The notes under the pieces are model-generated. The model had not been told where the DNA came from, ran no database searches, and was given only the letters and a program-made list of their open reading frames with translations. The position numbers and the translations under genes were made by a program. A DNA stretch of 64,000 nucleotides from Flavobacterium aquidurense (lineage in GTDB: Bacteria; Bacteroidota; Bacteroidia; Flavobacteriales; Flavobacteriaceae), in NCBI RefSeq assembly GCF_001404985.1, contig NZ_JRLF01000015.1:248001-312000 (forward strand). The letters run 5' to 3'. Each line of letters opens with the position of its first letter. The stretch's first letter is position 1. This document shows, in pieces, positions 19,450 through 28,926 of the stretch.

Positions 19450-21745
19450 TTTTTATTTATATCGTTTTGTTTACGATAAGCAAAATCAAAATCAAGATGC
19501 ATGTCCTTGCTCAGCCACTGTAATATTTTGTCCTGGCGAAAGTATCGATAAAAATAATTTACAAATTGAAATAAAATTATTCTATCAGAAAAACCATCAC
19601 ACTGATGAAATCTATGTCATTGGCGGGCGAAATATAAAAAACGAAATGACCAAAATTTTCAAAACGGAACGTGATGAAGTTTTTCAACATTTACATAAGG
19701 CTGATAAAGATTTTTTAGACCATAATTTACATCTGATAATTTATGATAAAAATGGTGTTTTAAAGAATGGCAAAAATAAGCTTGATGATGAAATTCAAGA
19801 TCGATTGCTTAACGAAGGACTGCAGCATATTTTTTTAACCAGAGGCGGATTTGTAGAATCTAAAGGTGCACATCATTTTGTCTTTCCTTCTGGTAAGCAT
19901 TGCAATAAATTTCTAAGAACCGGAAACATATTATTACATACTTCCGAAATATATTTTATAGCTTTTACATTATTACGCTTTTACAATGAAGAAAAACATA
20001 CTCAGATTTACTGTGACACCTCATCCATAAATACTATAGCTTTTGCATTATTGGAATTAAAACGGCGTTTGATCGAAGATAACAGTTTTAAACCTGTGCC
20101 AATTGAAAGTTTTTCTTCATATGAGGGTTTACAAGATTCCAAAAATAAATATTTTGCAAATTCTTTAATATTGATTTCCGCATCAACATCCGGAAACATA
20201 TTGGATAAAATAAAAAAAGCCAATAAGCTTGCAAAAAAGCAGAATATGATAATTCTATTCTTCTTAGGTAGTAGAGATGCTTACGAAACCAACTCAGAGC
20301 AAATACTTTGTAATCTGACCCATTCAGATCAAAATACAAATGGTATTCATTACTATAAAACATTTGATGAGTCAAATTGTGAACATTGCCAATCTGGTTC
20401 TTTCCCTGTTAATGTTTTGGGAGATGTGTTTCTGCTTGAAAAACCAAAAGTGAATTTGATAACTCTTGGGGTTAAAGACAGTCCGAAAGACCTCGCACGA
20501 TTTGTCAAAGAATTTAAATCAATTCAATATAACACAAAAAATATATTCAAAGTATCATATAAAGAAAATGAAAGAGAAACAAATATAAAGTACGAAATCT
20601 ATTTTGATTTCTATCAGGTCTTAAACTCTCTGGAATCCTATAAAGATTTTTCGAAAAAAATAGATGATTACATCAACCAATATATTCCAAGTAATACAAA
20701 ATATCTGATTTATCTAAATGACAAAGGATCTGAACTGTTAGCAAATCTTATATTTGAGAAAATTAAAATAAATTATAATGAAGATAATCTGCCAGTAAGA
20801 ATTTCACAAGATAAAATTAACGAAATTGAATCCTCAAAAATAGGAGCCGCCGTTGTAGTGGCATCTTGTATTTCAAATGGTAAAAATTTACTTTATATAA
20901 GCCGCTCTCTAAGAACAAATGATAATTTGCGAATAATATATTTCATTGCCTTAACAAGAACTAAAAATGAGGAGCAGTTAAATTTTCTGAAAAGCAATCT
21001 TAAACAAGGAGGTTATGGAAATGAAACAAATTCTTTTGTGAACGTTTACAATTTCTATATGATCAATAATTCAGTTGATACCACGTGGATTAATGAGATA
21101 GTATTTCTGCAAAGAATTAAGGAATATTATGACCGATCAAATGGTGACGACGAGTCAATACAAAAATTCTTAGATAATCGAATTTCAGAAATTGAAGAAG
21201 CATCAGGTGATGAAAGTAAAGGTTTAACAGACAATCTATTCTATCCCGAAATTATAAAGGGAGAGAGACAAAGGCTTAGGAAAAATTTCGCTTTTTTAAG
21301 CTTCTCGGATCTGAGCCAGGCTGATGTCTATTTTACAATAGGTTCAATAATAAACAACTTGAGAAACTCTTCTGATTTGTCAAGATCATTGATTCAGACA
21401 GAATATGTCAGAAACATTTTAGAGCCTGGAAATTTTAACCGCTTTAATGATGGAGTAATTCAAAGTTCAATTCTAAGACTTGCTACCAAAAATGAATTGT
21501 CATACCATTTAGAATACGACATTAGTAAAAATATGTTTGATATCTTGTCGATTATGATTAAAAACTATCAAACAACTCAAGCTGAGGCTCTATTTGAATT
21601 TTTATATGCTCTGACAACACAAAAAATGACTTTAAAAAAGCCACACTTAGAGAAAATATGTGGATTAATTAAAGAAAATATAAAACATAATGTATATCAC
21701 TTATTTGTAGATTATATTGAAAATGAAATCCTAAAAACTGCCTAA
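19442..21745 (+). CDS. Tandem degenerate phosphoribosyltransferase-like protein
   Basis: The protein has 767 residues. Two lobes resemble type I phosphoribosyltransferases. Lobe 1: SGKHCNKFLRTGNIL (150-164), IYCDTSSINTIAFAL (189-203) and the PRPP-loop-like SLILISASTSGNIL (241-254). Lobe 2: YLIYLNDKGSELLANLI (421-437) and AAVVVASCISNGKNLL (469-484). In the genuine pyrE of this window the same loop is VVVVEDLISTGNS; both lobes here keep the small-residue/S-T/G loop but have lost the acidic ED pair. A CxxC (C313, C316) lies between them. The C-terminal 250 residues are helical without a known motif. It is cotranscribed with the GHKL ATPase and is probably a nucleotide sensor rather than an active enzyme. 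This is inference. Confidence 0.55.
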   Translation: MNNFYLYRFVYDKQNQNQDACPCSATVIFCPGESIDKNNLQIEIKLFYQKNHHTDEIYVIGGRNIKNEMTKIFKTERDEVFQHLHKADKDFLDHNLHLIIYDKNGVLKNGKNKLDDEIQDRLLNEGLQHIFLTRGGFVESKGAHHFVFPSGKHCNKFLRTGNILLHTSEIYFIAFTLLRFYNEEKHTQIYCDTSSINTIAFALLELKRRLIEDNSFKPVPIESFSSYEGLQDSKNKYFANSLILISASTSGNILDKIKKANKLAKKQNMIILFFLGSRDAYETNSEQILCNLTHSDQNTNGIHYYKTFDESNCEHCQSGSFPVNVLGDVFLLEKPKVNLITLGVKDSPKDLARFVKEFKSIQYNTKNIFKVSYKENERETNIKYEIYFDFYQVLNSLESYKDFSKKIDDYINQYIPSNTKYLIYLNDKGSELLANLIFEKIKINYNEDNLPVRISQDKINEIESSKIGAAVVVASCISNGKNLLYISRSLRTNDNLRIIYFIALTRTKNEEQLNFLKSNLKQGGYGNETNSFVNVYNFYMINNSVDTTWINEIVFLQRIKEYYDRSNGDDESIQKFLDNRISEIEEASGDESKGLTDNLFYPEIIKGERQRLRKNFAFLSFSDLSQADVYFTIGSIINNLRNSSDLSRSLIQTEYVRNILEPGNFNRFNDGVIQSSILRLATKNELSYHLEYDISKNMFDILSIMIKNYQTTQAEALFEFLYALTTQKMTLKKPHLEKICGLIKENIKHNVYHLFVDYIENEILKTA

Positions 21746-21928
21746 AAGAATTATAATATTGAAGAAAATTAGCCTTTCAATTATTCGCCTCCATTCTCCA
21801 ATAATGAAGTTTTAAATATTTAAAATATAAATTCCAATTATCAAATAGCCCATTCAAAACAATGTAAAGATTGAGACTAATTGGACTTTTAATATTTACA
21901 CTCAAATCTTAAATCAATATCAAGAAGT

Positions 21929-23488
21929 ATGAATCACATTTTAAAAATTAAATTAAAAAATTTTAAAAAATTCAATCATTTTGAGGTTCCTTTTGATTCA
22001 GAACTCAACATTATTGTTGGTGATAATGAATCTGGTAAAAGTTCACTTCTTGAAGCCATTGATCTGACAATGAGCGGCAGCAGACATAAGGTAGAAACTA
22101 AAGGTTTAGAAAATTTATTTAACGCCGCAGTTATTGAAAATTTCATGCTGTCGGATAGAAAATACGAAAATCTGCCTGAATTATTTGTTGAATTATATCT
22201 TAGTGACCAATTTGAACCAGATCTTAATGGCAAAAACAATTCTGACATTAAAACCTGTGATGGCATTAAATTACACTGTATTCCCAATCATAACTTAGGA
22301 AAAGAAATTAACGCAATTCTTTCTCATCCTGATGCAATTTTTCCATTTGAATTTTACTCAATTAATTTCACCACTTTCTCTGGAGATGCATATTCATCCT
22401 ATAGAAAATTTTTAAGACATTTAGTAATAGACAACTCCCTGATGAGCAGCGAATATGCTATAAAGGAATATGTTCGCGTCATCTACTCGAGCATAGCGAG
22501 TCCAGTACAGAAAAGTAAACACCATCATAGCTACCGTAAGCACAAGGATGAATTCAGAAAAAACAGTCTTCAGGAATTAAATTTGAATCTTGATGGATTT
22601 GAATTCCTGATTAGAAATAATTCAAAATCAAATTTAGAGACAGACCTGGCATTATCTGAAAACAAAATAAATATTGAAAACAAAGGCAAAGGCATACAAT
22701 GCTTTATTAAAACCAAATTTGCATTAAATAGAGGCAGTAATTTGATTGAAACAGTACTGCTGGAAGAGCCTGAAAATCATCTGAGCCACATAAATATGCG
22801 TAAAATGATTGATTTGATTCGATCTTCAGCTGACAAGCAGATCTTTATTTCAACCCACAGCAATTCTATTAGTGCCCGTTTAGATCTAAGAAAATCAATT
22901 CTGCTTAATAGCAGCATGACCCCTGTTCTCCTTAAAGATATTGATGAGTCCACTGCCAAGTTTTTCATTAAAGCTCCAGATAAGAATCTATTAGATTTTG
23001 TACTTTCTAAAAAAGTCATATTGGTTGAAGGAGATGCTGAATATATATTACTGGATGCGTTGCATCAGAACATCTATAAAGAGGAATTGCATGATTCAGA
23101 TATCGCAATTTTATCGGCAGATGGTACCAGTTTTAAAAGATATTTAGAAATTGCCAAAATTCTGCAGATTAAAACAGCGGTTATCAGAGACAATGATGGA
23201 GAATATCAAACTAACTGCGTTGATAATTACAGTACTTTTAACAAATTTGATAATATTAAAATTTTTTCAGATCAAAATAATTCAAATAAAACGTTTGAAA
23301 TCTGCATTTACAATCTTAATAAGGATCTTTGTGATAAATTATATACAACACCTGGAAGAAAACTTGAAATACAGGAATATATGTTAAAAAATAAGGCAGA
23401 AGCCGCATATACATTACTAGACAAAAAATCAGCTGAAATAAAAGTGCCGCAATATATAAAAGAAGCTTTCCAATGGATAAAAGAGTAG
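21929..23488 (+). CDS. OLD-family ATPase/TOPRIM nuclease, GajA-like
   Basis: The protein has 519 residues. The N-terminal ABC-type ATPase has Walker A GDNESGKSS (31-39), a signature-like NKGKGIQ (251-257), Walker B VLLEEPENH (276-284) and STHSN (308-312). The C-terminal TOPRIM domain has LVEGDAEYILL (365-375, E367) and RDNDGE (420-425). This architecture is class 2 OLD nuclease, and the overlap with a UvrD-like helicase gene by 16 bp is the Gabija (GajA-GajB) arrangement. GajA cuts DNA when nucleotides are depleted during phage infection. The protein is slightly shorter than the reference GajA but all key motifs are present. Confidence 0.75.
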   Translation: MNHILKIKLKNFKKFNHFEVPFDSELNIIVGDNESGKSSLLEAIDLTMSGSRHKVETKGLENLFNAAVIENFMLSDRKYENLPELFVELYLSDQFEPDLNGKNNSDIKTCDGIKLHCIPNHNLGKEINAILSHPDAIFPFEFYSINFTTFSGDAYSSYRKFLRHLVIDNSLMSSEYAIKEYVRVIYSSIASPVQKSKHHHSYRKHKDEFRKNSLQELNLNLDGFEFLIRNNSKSNLETDLALSENKINIENKGKGIQCFIKTKFALNRGSNLIETVLLEEPENHLSHINMRKMIDLIRSSADKQIFISTHSNSISARLDLRKSILLNSSMTPVLLKDIDESTAKFFIKAPDKNLLDFVLSKKVILVEGDAEYILLDALHQNIYKEELHDSDIAILSADGTSFKRYLEIAKILQIKTAVIRDNDGEYQTNCVDNYSTFNKFDNIKIFSDQNNSNKTFEICIYNLNKDLCDKLYTTPGRKLEIQEYMLKNKAEAAYTLLDKKSAEIKVPQYIKEAFQWIKE

Positions 23489-24510
23489 TATTTGCAGTAG
23501 CCGGTTCTGGTAAAACAAAACTAATAATAGATCAGCTTGTCGATAATAAAACCGCAGCTGTTATTACATACACTACAAGCAATCATGAAAATGTTAAAGA
23601 TAGAATAGTAAATAAATTCGGATATTTTCCAAATAATATCAGACTTTACACTTATTTCTCCTTTATATATTCATTTTGCTATAAACCTTTCTGCCATAAT
23701 CAGCTTCGGACTAAGGGAATAAATTATAAAATACAGCCAAGCCTATATCTTCAAAAAAATACTAGGGAGCATTACATTGATAAGTTCGATAGATTATATT
23801 TCTCACGAATTTCAAAATTGATACTGGACAATGGTGTTATTGATGAAGTCATACTAAGAATAGATAAATATTTTGATCAGGTTTTCATTGATGAAGTACA
23901 AGATTTTGCAAGTAATGATTTCAATTTTATTATTGCGCTAGCCAAATCAAAAACTAAAATGCTTTACGTTGGAGATTTTTTCCAGCATACTTTTGATACC
24001 AGCCGTGATGGGTCGACCAGAAAAAACTTGCATTCGGATTATCTCAATTATCAAAAAGAATTTAATAAGTCTGGAATTACTGTAGATACGATAAGCTTGC
24101 TAAAGAGCTGGCGCTGTACAATGACTATTTGTAAGTACATTTCAGAAAATCTAAAAATACCAATCCAATCGCATCATACACACGATACAGTTATTAAAGA
24201 ACTTGTAGATACCAATGAAATTAAAGAAATCTTTGAAGACAATAATGTCGTAAAACTATTCTACCAAAAGCATTACTCCTACGATTGCTTTTCTAAAAAT
24301 TGGGGAGACTGCAAAGGTGAAGACCGCTATTATGATGTCTGCGTGGTTCTTAATAATACTACGTATGAAAAATTCCTCCTAAACAAACTTGAAGATTTAG
24401 CTCCATCCACTAAAAACAAATTGTACGTCGCAATTTCCAGATCTAAAAACAACCTGTATTTTGTCTCTGAAAAATTATTAAAAAAAATAGCAGGTATGCA
24501 AACAAACTAA
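23473..24510 (+). CDS. Compact UvrD-like SF1 helicase, GajB-like
   Basis: The protein has 345 residues, clearly shorter than the roughly 490-residue reference GajB. SF1 motifs are AVAGSGKT (8-15), FIDEVQDF (138-145), VGDFFQ (166-171), LKSWRC (210-215) and a motif VI region YVAISRSKNNL (318-328). A WGDCKGEDRYYDVCVV segment (277-292) precedes it, as in other compact defence-associated UvrD proteins. The shortness reflects reduced 1B/2B subdomains rather than a frameshift, since the motifs span the full length. It starts inside the OLD gene, so translation is coupled. Probable role: partner and sensor of the nuclease. Confidence 0.7.
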   Translation: MDKRVVFAVAGSGKTKLIIDQLVDNKTAAVITYTTSNHENVKDRIVNKFGYFPNNIRLYTYFSFIYSFCYKPFCHNQLRTKGINYKIQPSLYLQKNTREHYIDKFDRLYFSRISKLILDNGVIDEVILRIDKYFDQVFIDEVQDFASNDFNFIIALAKSKTKMLYVGDFFQHTFDTSRDGSTRKNLHSDYLNYQKEFNKSGITVDTISLLKSWRCTMTICKYISENLKIPIQSHHTHDTVIKELVDTNEIKEIFEDNNVVKLFYQKHYSYDCFSKNWGDCKGEDRYYDVCVVLNNTTYEKFLLNKLEDLAPSTKNKLYVAISRSKNNLYFVSEKLLKKIAGMQTN

Positions 24511-24970
24511 AGAAAGGGAAAAAAGAATTAAACATAAAATATAATCTAATTCTCATGCAAAATTGGTTTTAAACAAATAATAAACCTTAAAAAAATTGTA
24601 AACTGTTTTTTTTATAAATTGTATAAGTTTGTTGGCGAGCTGAGACCAATTTTAATTTTTGACCAATATTTCTAAAAAAAGGCCTTAAGCATTACAAAAT
24701 AATTTGTTTTGTTTTCCTATACTATTTGCGAAAGCGCCAGTTGCAATATCTTTTCTTACATGGCTTCAAAACCACTTAAACTTTTTTTATAGATGGATTT
24801 TGAGGACTTTTAGCTGTTGGAATTATGGCAGAGAAATACCTTTCTATAATTACAGCAATAAATCTCTTCACATAGAACCATCTTAGATTTTCCATAACTT
24901 TCGATTTGTTTAATCGCTGGTCCTGAAATAATATTTCAAAAAATTGTATTATTGTATTAAATAGGATTAT
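24511..24970. other. 460-bp AT-rich gap between defence modules
   Basis: No gene can be supported here. Short open frames on either strand lack homology-like character. aaaattggt (24559-24567) recurs inverted as accaatttt (24645-24653), too far apart for a terminator. The gap probably holds the promoter of the next module. Confidence 0.4.
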
Positions 24971-26074
24971 ATGAAAAAACAATTACCAATCGTACTCTTT
25001 CTATTATTATCAGCAATCTCCAGCGCAGAGGAAAATAAAGCTATTAACCCAAATAAAACAATTTCAAATACTGCCGCTGCAGATACTAAAAGAGATACAA
25101 TTATTGCTGCTATTAAAACGGCCCCACTGCTTGCTACGCATGATTCAAAGAAAACTATTGAAATAATCCTGCTCAAAGAACCAACAAATGGGACAGATTG
25201 GGCTAAGTATATTTTACCTATTGTCACTCTCTTTTTAGGAATTGCAATTAACAGATTAATCGACTGGATAAATAAGAGAAGTGCCACTGTAAGAAGTGGT
25301 GAACGATGGGTTGTTGAACTTAGAATTACAGAAGTTCTTATAAAGCAGCAAATGACAGATTTAATTGAATTTAAAGACCGCTTAAGCCTTACAGAGCTAT
25401 CCATGCCTGAAATAAAGGCAATGACAAATGTGAAAGGCGACGTCTTTAAATCATTAGACAAAAATGAACTTACAAAATTTATTGAAATAAAAAACTCAAA
25501 ACCACAATACAAACGAATTTTCTTTACTAAGGCTGAAAAAGAAAAAGCCTACGGCGACGTGATAAACATATCAAATTATACCCATGGCCACATTGCAATA
25601 ATGGAGCATCAATTTAATCTGATTGGTGAAAAATTCAATTCATATACGAAAAGCACTTCGGAATATGTTCATTCTTTCAATCAGCATCTACAGGAATTTC
25701 TGACAGAATATGGAATGTATAATCTTAATTACGAAAAGGAAGGTGTAAATATTTTTACAGATGAAAGGACAGGTCCATTAAGTGTTTTATATGCTTCTCA
25801 AATTGCTCCTTACATGAAGACTGGCAGATATAATCCATTTAAGTTACGAGATGATTTTTTTGTACCAGCTATAACACATCTGGCACATTTTCGATTCGAA
25901 GAAAGCACTCTTCCGCTTGCCAAGTGTATTACTACCTGCTTAAATGATATTGCTGGTATTGAAATCGCAGTTGTTCACATGACTAAAAATATAAATATTA
26001 TTCTGGAGCGCTATACAGAATTATTAGACTCCTTACCTAAATTAATCACTGAAATAGTTGGAAATAAAAAGTAG
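24971..26074 (+). CDS. Membrane-anchored protein of unknown function
   Basis: The protein has 367 residues and I do not recognise the family. An N-terminal hydrophobic signal-like segment (1-19, ending SAISSA) is followed by a polar stretch and a transmembrane helix near 79-99 (YILPIVTLFLGIAINRLIDW). The remaining ~265 residues are predicted mostly helical (EHQFNLIGEKFNSY and similar) and would face the cytoplasm. The next gene starts 1 bp after the stop codon. Its position between defence modules suggests either a membrane effector or an accessory of the KAP NTPase downstream. That is inference from context. Confidence 0.5.
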   Translation: MKKQLPIVLFLLLSAISSAEENKAINPNKTISNTAAADTKRDTIIAAIKTAPLLATHDSKKTIEIILLKEPTNGTDWAKYILPIVTLFLGIAINRLIDWINKRSATVRSGERWVVELRITEVLIKQQMTDLIEFKDRLSLTELSMPEIKAMTNVKGDVFKSLDKNELTKFIEIKNSKPQYKRIFFTKAEKEKAYGDVINISNYTHGHIAIMEHQFNLIGEKFNSYTKSTSEYVHSFNQHLQEFLTEYGMYNLNYEKEGVNIFTDERTGPLSVLYASQIAPYMKTGRYNPFKLRDDFFVPAITHLAHFRFEESTLPLAKCITTCLNDIAGIEIAVVHMTKNINIILERYTELLDSLPKLITEIVGNKK

Positions 26075-26075
26075 T

Positions 26076-26558
26076 ATGAAATTAATAAAGAAAAAGTTTA
26101 GATTAAATGTTATTATATCCTATCCTAAACATGTAAACATCTATAGCTATCGAAACCCTATTCATGCTATATTGACGAACTTTGCATGGCTCTATAAACT
26201 TGAATACAGCATTGATCCCAGCACTAAATTATTTACTAATTTAATTGAGGCAGATTCATATTATGCAGATCCGGATATTATATATTTTCGTTCGACAGGG
26301 GAATCAGCTATTGAGCTAAAAGCTTTTCAAAAATTAATTAAAGATGTATTTAAATACAATCCAAAAATGGGAGGAGTTGAAGTCGAATACCAATTGCAAA
26401 AGGTTTTAAAAAACTATCCATTCCCCAATACTTATATAAAACCTTTAAACTACCCCTATATAGAAGTATTTGAGAACGGCAAAGGAAATATTATGATTCC
26501 AGAAGTAGAATTGCATCAGCTCATTGACCTAACAAAAGAAAAGAATACAAACTGCTAA
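26076..26558 (+). CDS. Small hypothetical protein paired with membrane protein
   Basis: The protein has 160 residues when started at the ATG at 26076, which lies directly after the preceding stop and is preferred to an upstream in-frame TTG at 26058. No known domain is visible. Features are a basic N-terminus (MKLIKKKFRLNVIISYPKHV), no transmembrane helix and a C-terminal acidic patch. Tight coupling to the membrane protein gene suggests a two-gene unit. Confidence 0.5.
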   Translation: MKLIKKKFRLNVIISYPKHVNIYSYRNPIHAILTNFAWLYKLEYSIDPSTKLFTNLIEADSYYADPDIIYFRSTGESAIELKAFQKLIKDVFKYNPKMGGVEVEYQLQKVLKNYPFPNTYIKPLNYPYIEVFENGKGNIMIPEVELHQLIDLTKEKNTNC

Positions 26559-26681
26559 TTTACCATATTTTGATTACATATCTCTGAGAACATTTATCAA
26601 AGTTTTTTAATCAATAATAGAAATCCTCCATATAAATATTTGTAATTTTAAAATTAAAAACTAAAAAACAGAAAATAAATC

Positions 26682-28832
26682 ATGTCGAATAATATCCATT
26701 TTTTAGATGATAATGCAATAAGTAAACCGGAACAGGATCTATTTAATTTTAAATTTTATGCAGATAAAGTTCAAAAACTTATCCAGCTAAATTCGAGTAA
26801 TCCAGATCCAATCACAATAGGAATTTATGGTAAGTGGGGAGAAGGGAAAACTTCATTTTTAAATCTAATTGAAAACAAAATAGATCATTTTGAAAAAAAA
26901 GAAGGAGACAAAGAGTATTTGATTTTTCATTTTAATCCTTGGAGATATTCAAATGAAGATGAAATGATATTTGATTTTTTTGACAGTCTTGCTAAAAGAT
27001 TTTATGTAGAGAAAACGACAAATACACAGAAAGTAGGTAAAGAATTGAGAAAATATGGTAGATATCTCAAAGCTATTAAAATATCATCATCGATTGGAAT
27101 ACCCTCAAAATTTGGAACAAAAATTACATTTGATCCAGGACTTATACTTGAAAAATTAGGTGAAGATTTAGAAGGCCAGGAAATTACATTAGAAATATTA
27201 AAAGACAAAATTAACGCTCGTTTAGTAGAGGTTAATTTTAAAGTTGTTGTTTTTATTGATGATTTAGATAGATTAGATAAAGAAGAGATTTATACTATTC
27301 TAAAATTAATTAAATTAAATGCAAATTTTAAAAATTTTATTTTTATAGTGAATATTGACGGTGATCACGTAGCAAAAGCTATAAAGAATCGTTATGGAAC
27401 TAATATTATAGATGGTTATCAATTCTTGGAGAAAATCATAAATATCCCTATTCATCTTCCTAGAATTGAAAAAGAAGATTTACAATATTTTTTTGATGTC
27501 AAACTTAGATCTGTCATTGATAAATTAACTTTTCTACAAGACATAAAAGATGATACGTTAAACGATATTAGTCTTGCATTTTCTGAAGCGAACTTTGATT
27601 CTCCACGGGAAATTATAAAAGTTCTAAATAGTTTTTTAATAAGTGCTTTTGCACTTGAAAAAGAAGCAAATATCGTAGATGTATACTGGATTGAATGGCT
27701 AAAAATAAAAAATATAAAATTATATAATTGCATTAAAAACTATAAATATGACAATAGTTTTATGCCTATATTTTCTAATCAGTATCCAACAATCAACTTT
27801 AATGACGAATTTGGCATTACCAATTATCCAAATGGAACAAGAAAGAAACTAATTGATGATTTTAAGGATTATGAATGGTTTTTAGATAAGATGTTTCCTT
27901 CGAATATTAGGCCTCAAGATATCCCAAGTGATAATTTAATACCTCATATAAATCTACAGGATCATTTTGAGAAATATTTTTCATATCATACCCTTAGAAA
28001 GATTTCAAATATTAAAATTGAGAAAATTAAAAATTTCATAAAAGAAGATAAAACCGATGGAATTGCGGATATAATTTTAGATTTTATAAATAATGGTATT
28101 GAAGAGCACAAAATAATTTATAAAATTGAATCTTTAATAACTTCAGTAGGAGTTGATGAAGGTCGAAATTCATTTTATATTTTTCTATTTGAAAAATATA
28201 TGCATTCTAGTGGTATATTTAATGATGGTAACAAGATTCGTTTAATTGAATCAATCTCCAATGTCTTAGATAAAGATGTCGAGAATAATAATGAGTCAAT
28301 TTCACTGGAGTTAGCAAATAAACTTAATGTAAATCAATTATGTCATTTTACAAGAAAATTTGATAATTCCAAATCTTATAAAAAAGACTTAGAAAAGCTC
28401 ATTGCAGCAAAAGCCCAAAGTACTTTTAATCTTGAGAATCTTGTATATAAAGATCCCTTAAATCCAACTAATCGAATGATTATGCAACATTGGAAATTAG
28501 CTGATAAAGATGCTTATGATAATTATATGGAATCAACACTTTTAGATGAAAAAAACATCCGCCTTTTAATTCGAAATTTTCCCACTTATTGGAATTCATC
28601 TTTTTTTGGTCCGTTAGATGCAAGTAATTACGACTACTTAAAAAATCTCGCGAATGTAGAATTGATTTATAAAAAAATTAATGAATTCAATCCCGATTTG
28701 GTAAATCAAATAAATCCGCAAAATTATAATTTCCCTGACATCGAATCTAATACCGAAGAGCAAAATTTAGAGCAATTTATTTATTGGCATAAAAAAAATA
28801 AGGAATCTGGAACTAAAACAGGAGCGCTCTAG
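26682..28832 (+). CDS. KAP-family P-loop NTPase
   Basis: The protein has 716 residues. KAP signature elements are GIYGKWGEGKTSFL (Walker A, 47-60), the family-specific IFHFNPWRYSNEDE (81-94) and VVVFIDDLDRLDKEE (Walker B, 188-202). A sensor-like IFIVNIDGDHVAKAI follows. Typical KAP proteins insert transmembrane segments between the Walker motifs; none is obvious here, so it may be soluble. The C-terminal 400 residues are unclassified. The phage-exclusion protein PifA belongs to this family, which supports a defence role. Base composition is markedly more A/T-rich than the next gene, suggesting separate acquisition. Confidence 0.75.
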   Translation: MSNNIHFLDDNAISKPEQDLFNFKFYADKVQKLIQLNSSNPDPITIGIYGKWGEGKTSFLNLIENKIDHFEKKEGDKEYLIFHFNPWRYSNEDEMIFDFFDSLAKRFYVEKTTNTQKVGKELRKYGRYLKAIKISSSIGIPSKFGTKITFDPGLILEKLGEDLEGQEITLEILKDKINARLVEVNFKVVVFIDDLDRLDKEEIYTILKLIKLNANFKNFIFIVNIDGDHVAKAIKNRYGTNIIDGYQFLEKIINIPIHLPRIEKEDLQYFFDVKLRSVIDKLTFLQDIKDDTLNDISLAFSEANFDSPREIIKVLNSFLISAFALEKEANIVDVYWIEWLKIKNIKLYNCIKNYKYDNSFMPIFSNQYPTINFNDEFGITNYPNGTRKKLIDDFKDYEWFLDKMFPSNIRPQDIPSDNLIPHINLQDHFEKYFSYHTLRKISNIKIEKIKNFIKEDKTDGIADIILDFINNGIEEHKIIYKIESLITSVGVDEGRNSFYIFLFEKYMHSSGIFNDGNKIRLIESISNVLDKDVENNNESISLELANKLNVNQLCHFTRKFDNSKSYKKDLEKLIAAKAQSTFNLENLVYKDPLNPTNRMIMQHWKLADKDAYDNYMESTLLDEKNIRLLIRNFPTYWNSSFFGPLDASNYDYLKNLANVELIYKKINEFNPDLVNQINPQNYNFPDIESNTEEQNLEQFIYWHKKNKESGTKTGAL

Positions 28833-28926
28833 AGTTATTAAATAATTCATCATAATTTGTTACCCAGAAAGCGAATTAAAAAGAGGCTTATCAAATCGAC
28901 AGAGAATTAAACAGATTTAAGTACTT

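Noticed and set aside
24704..24982. Two short overlapping frames in the gap before the membrane protein gene
   Set aside because: Low-complexity composition, opposite strands over the same bases, and no recognisable motif.
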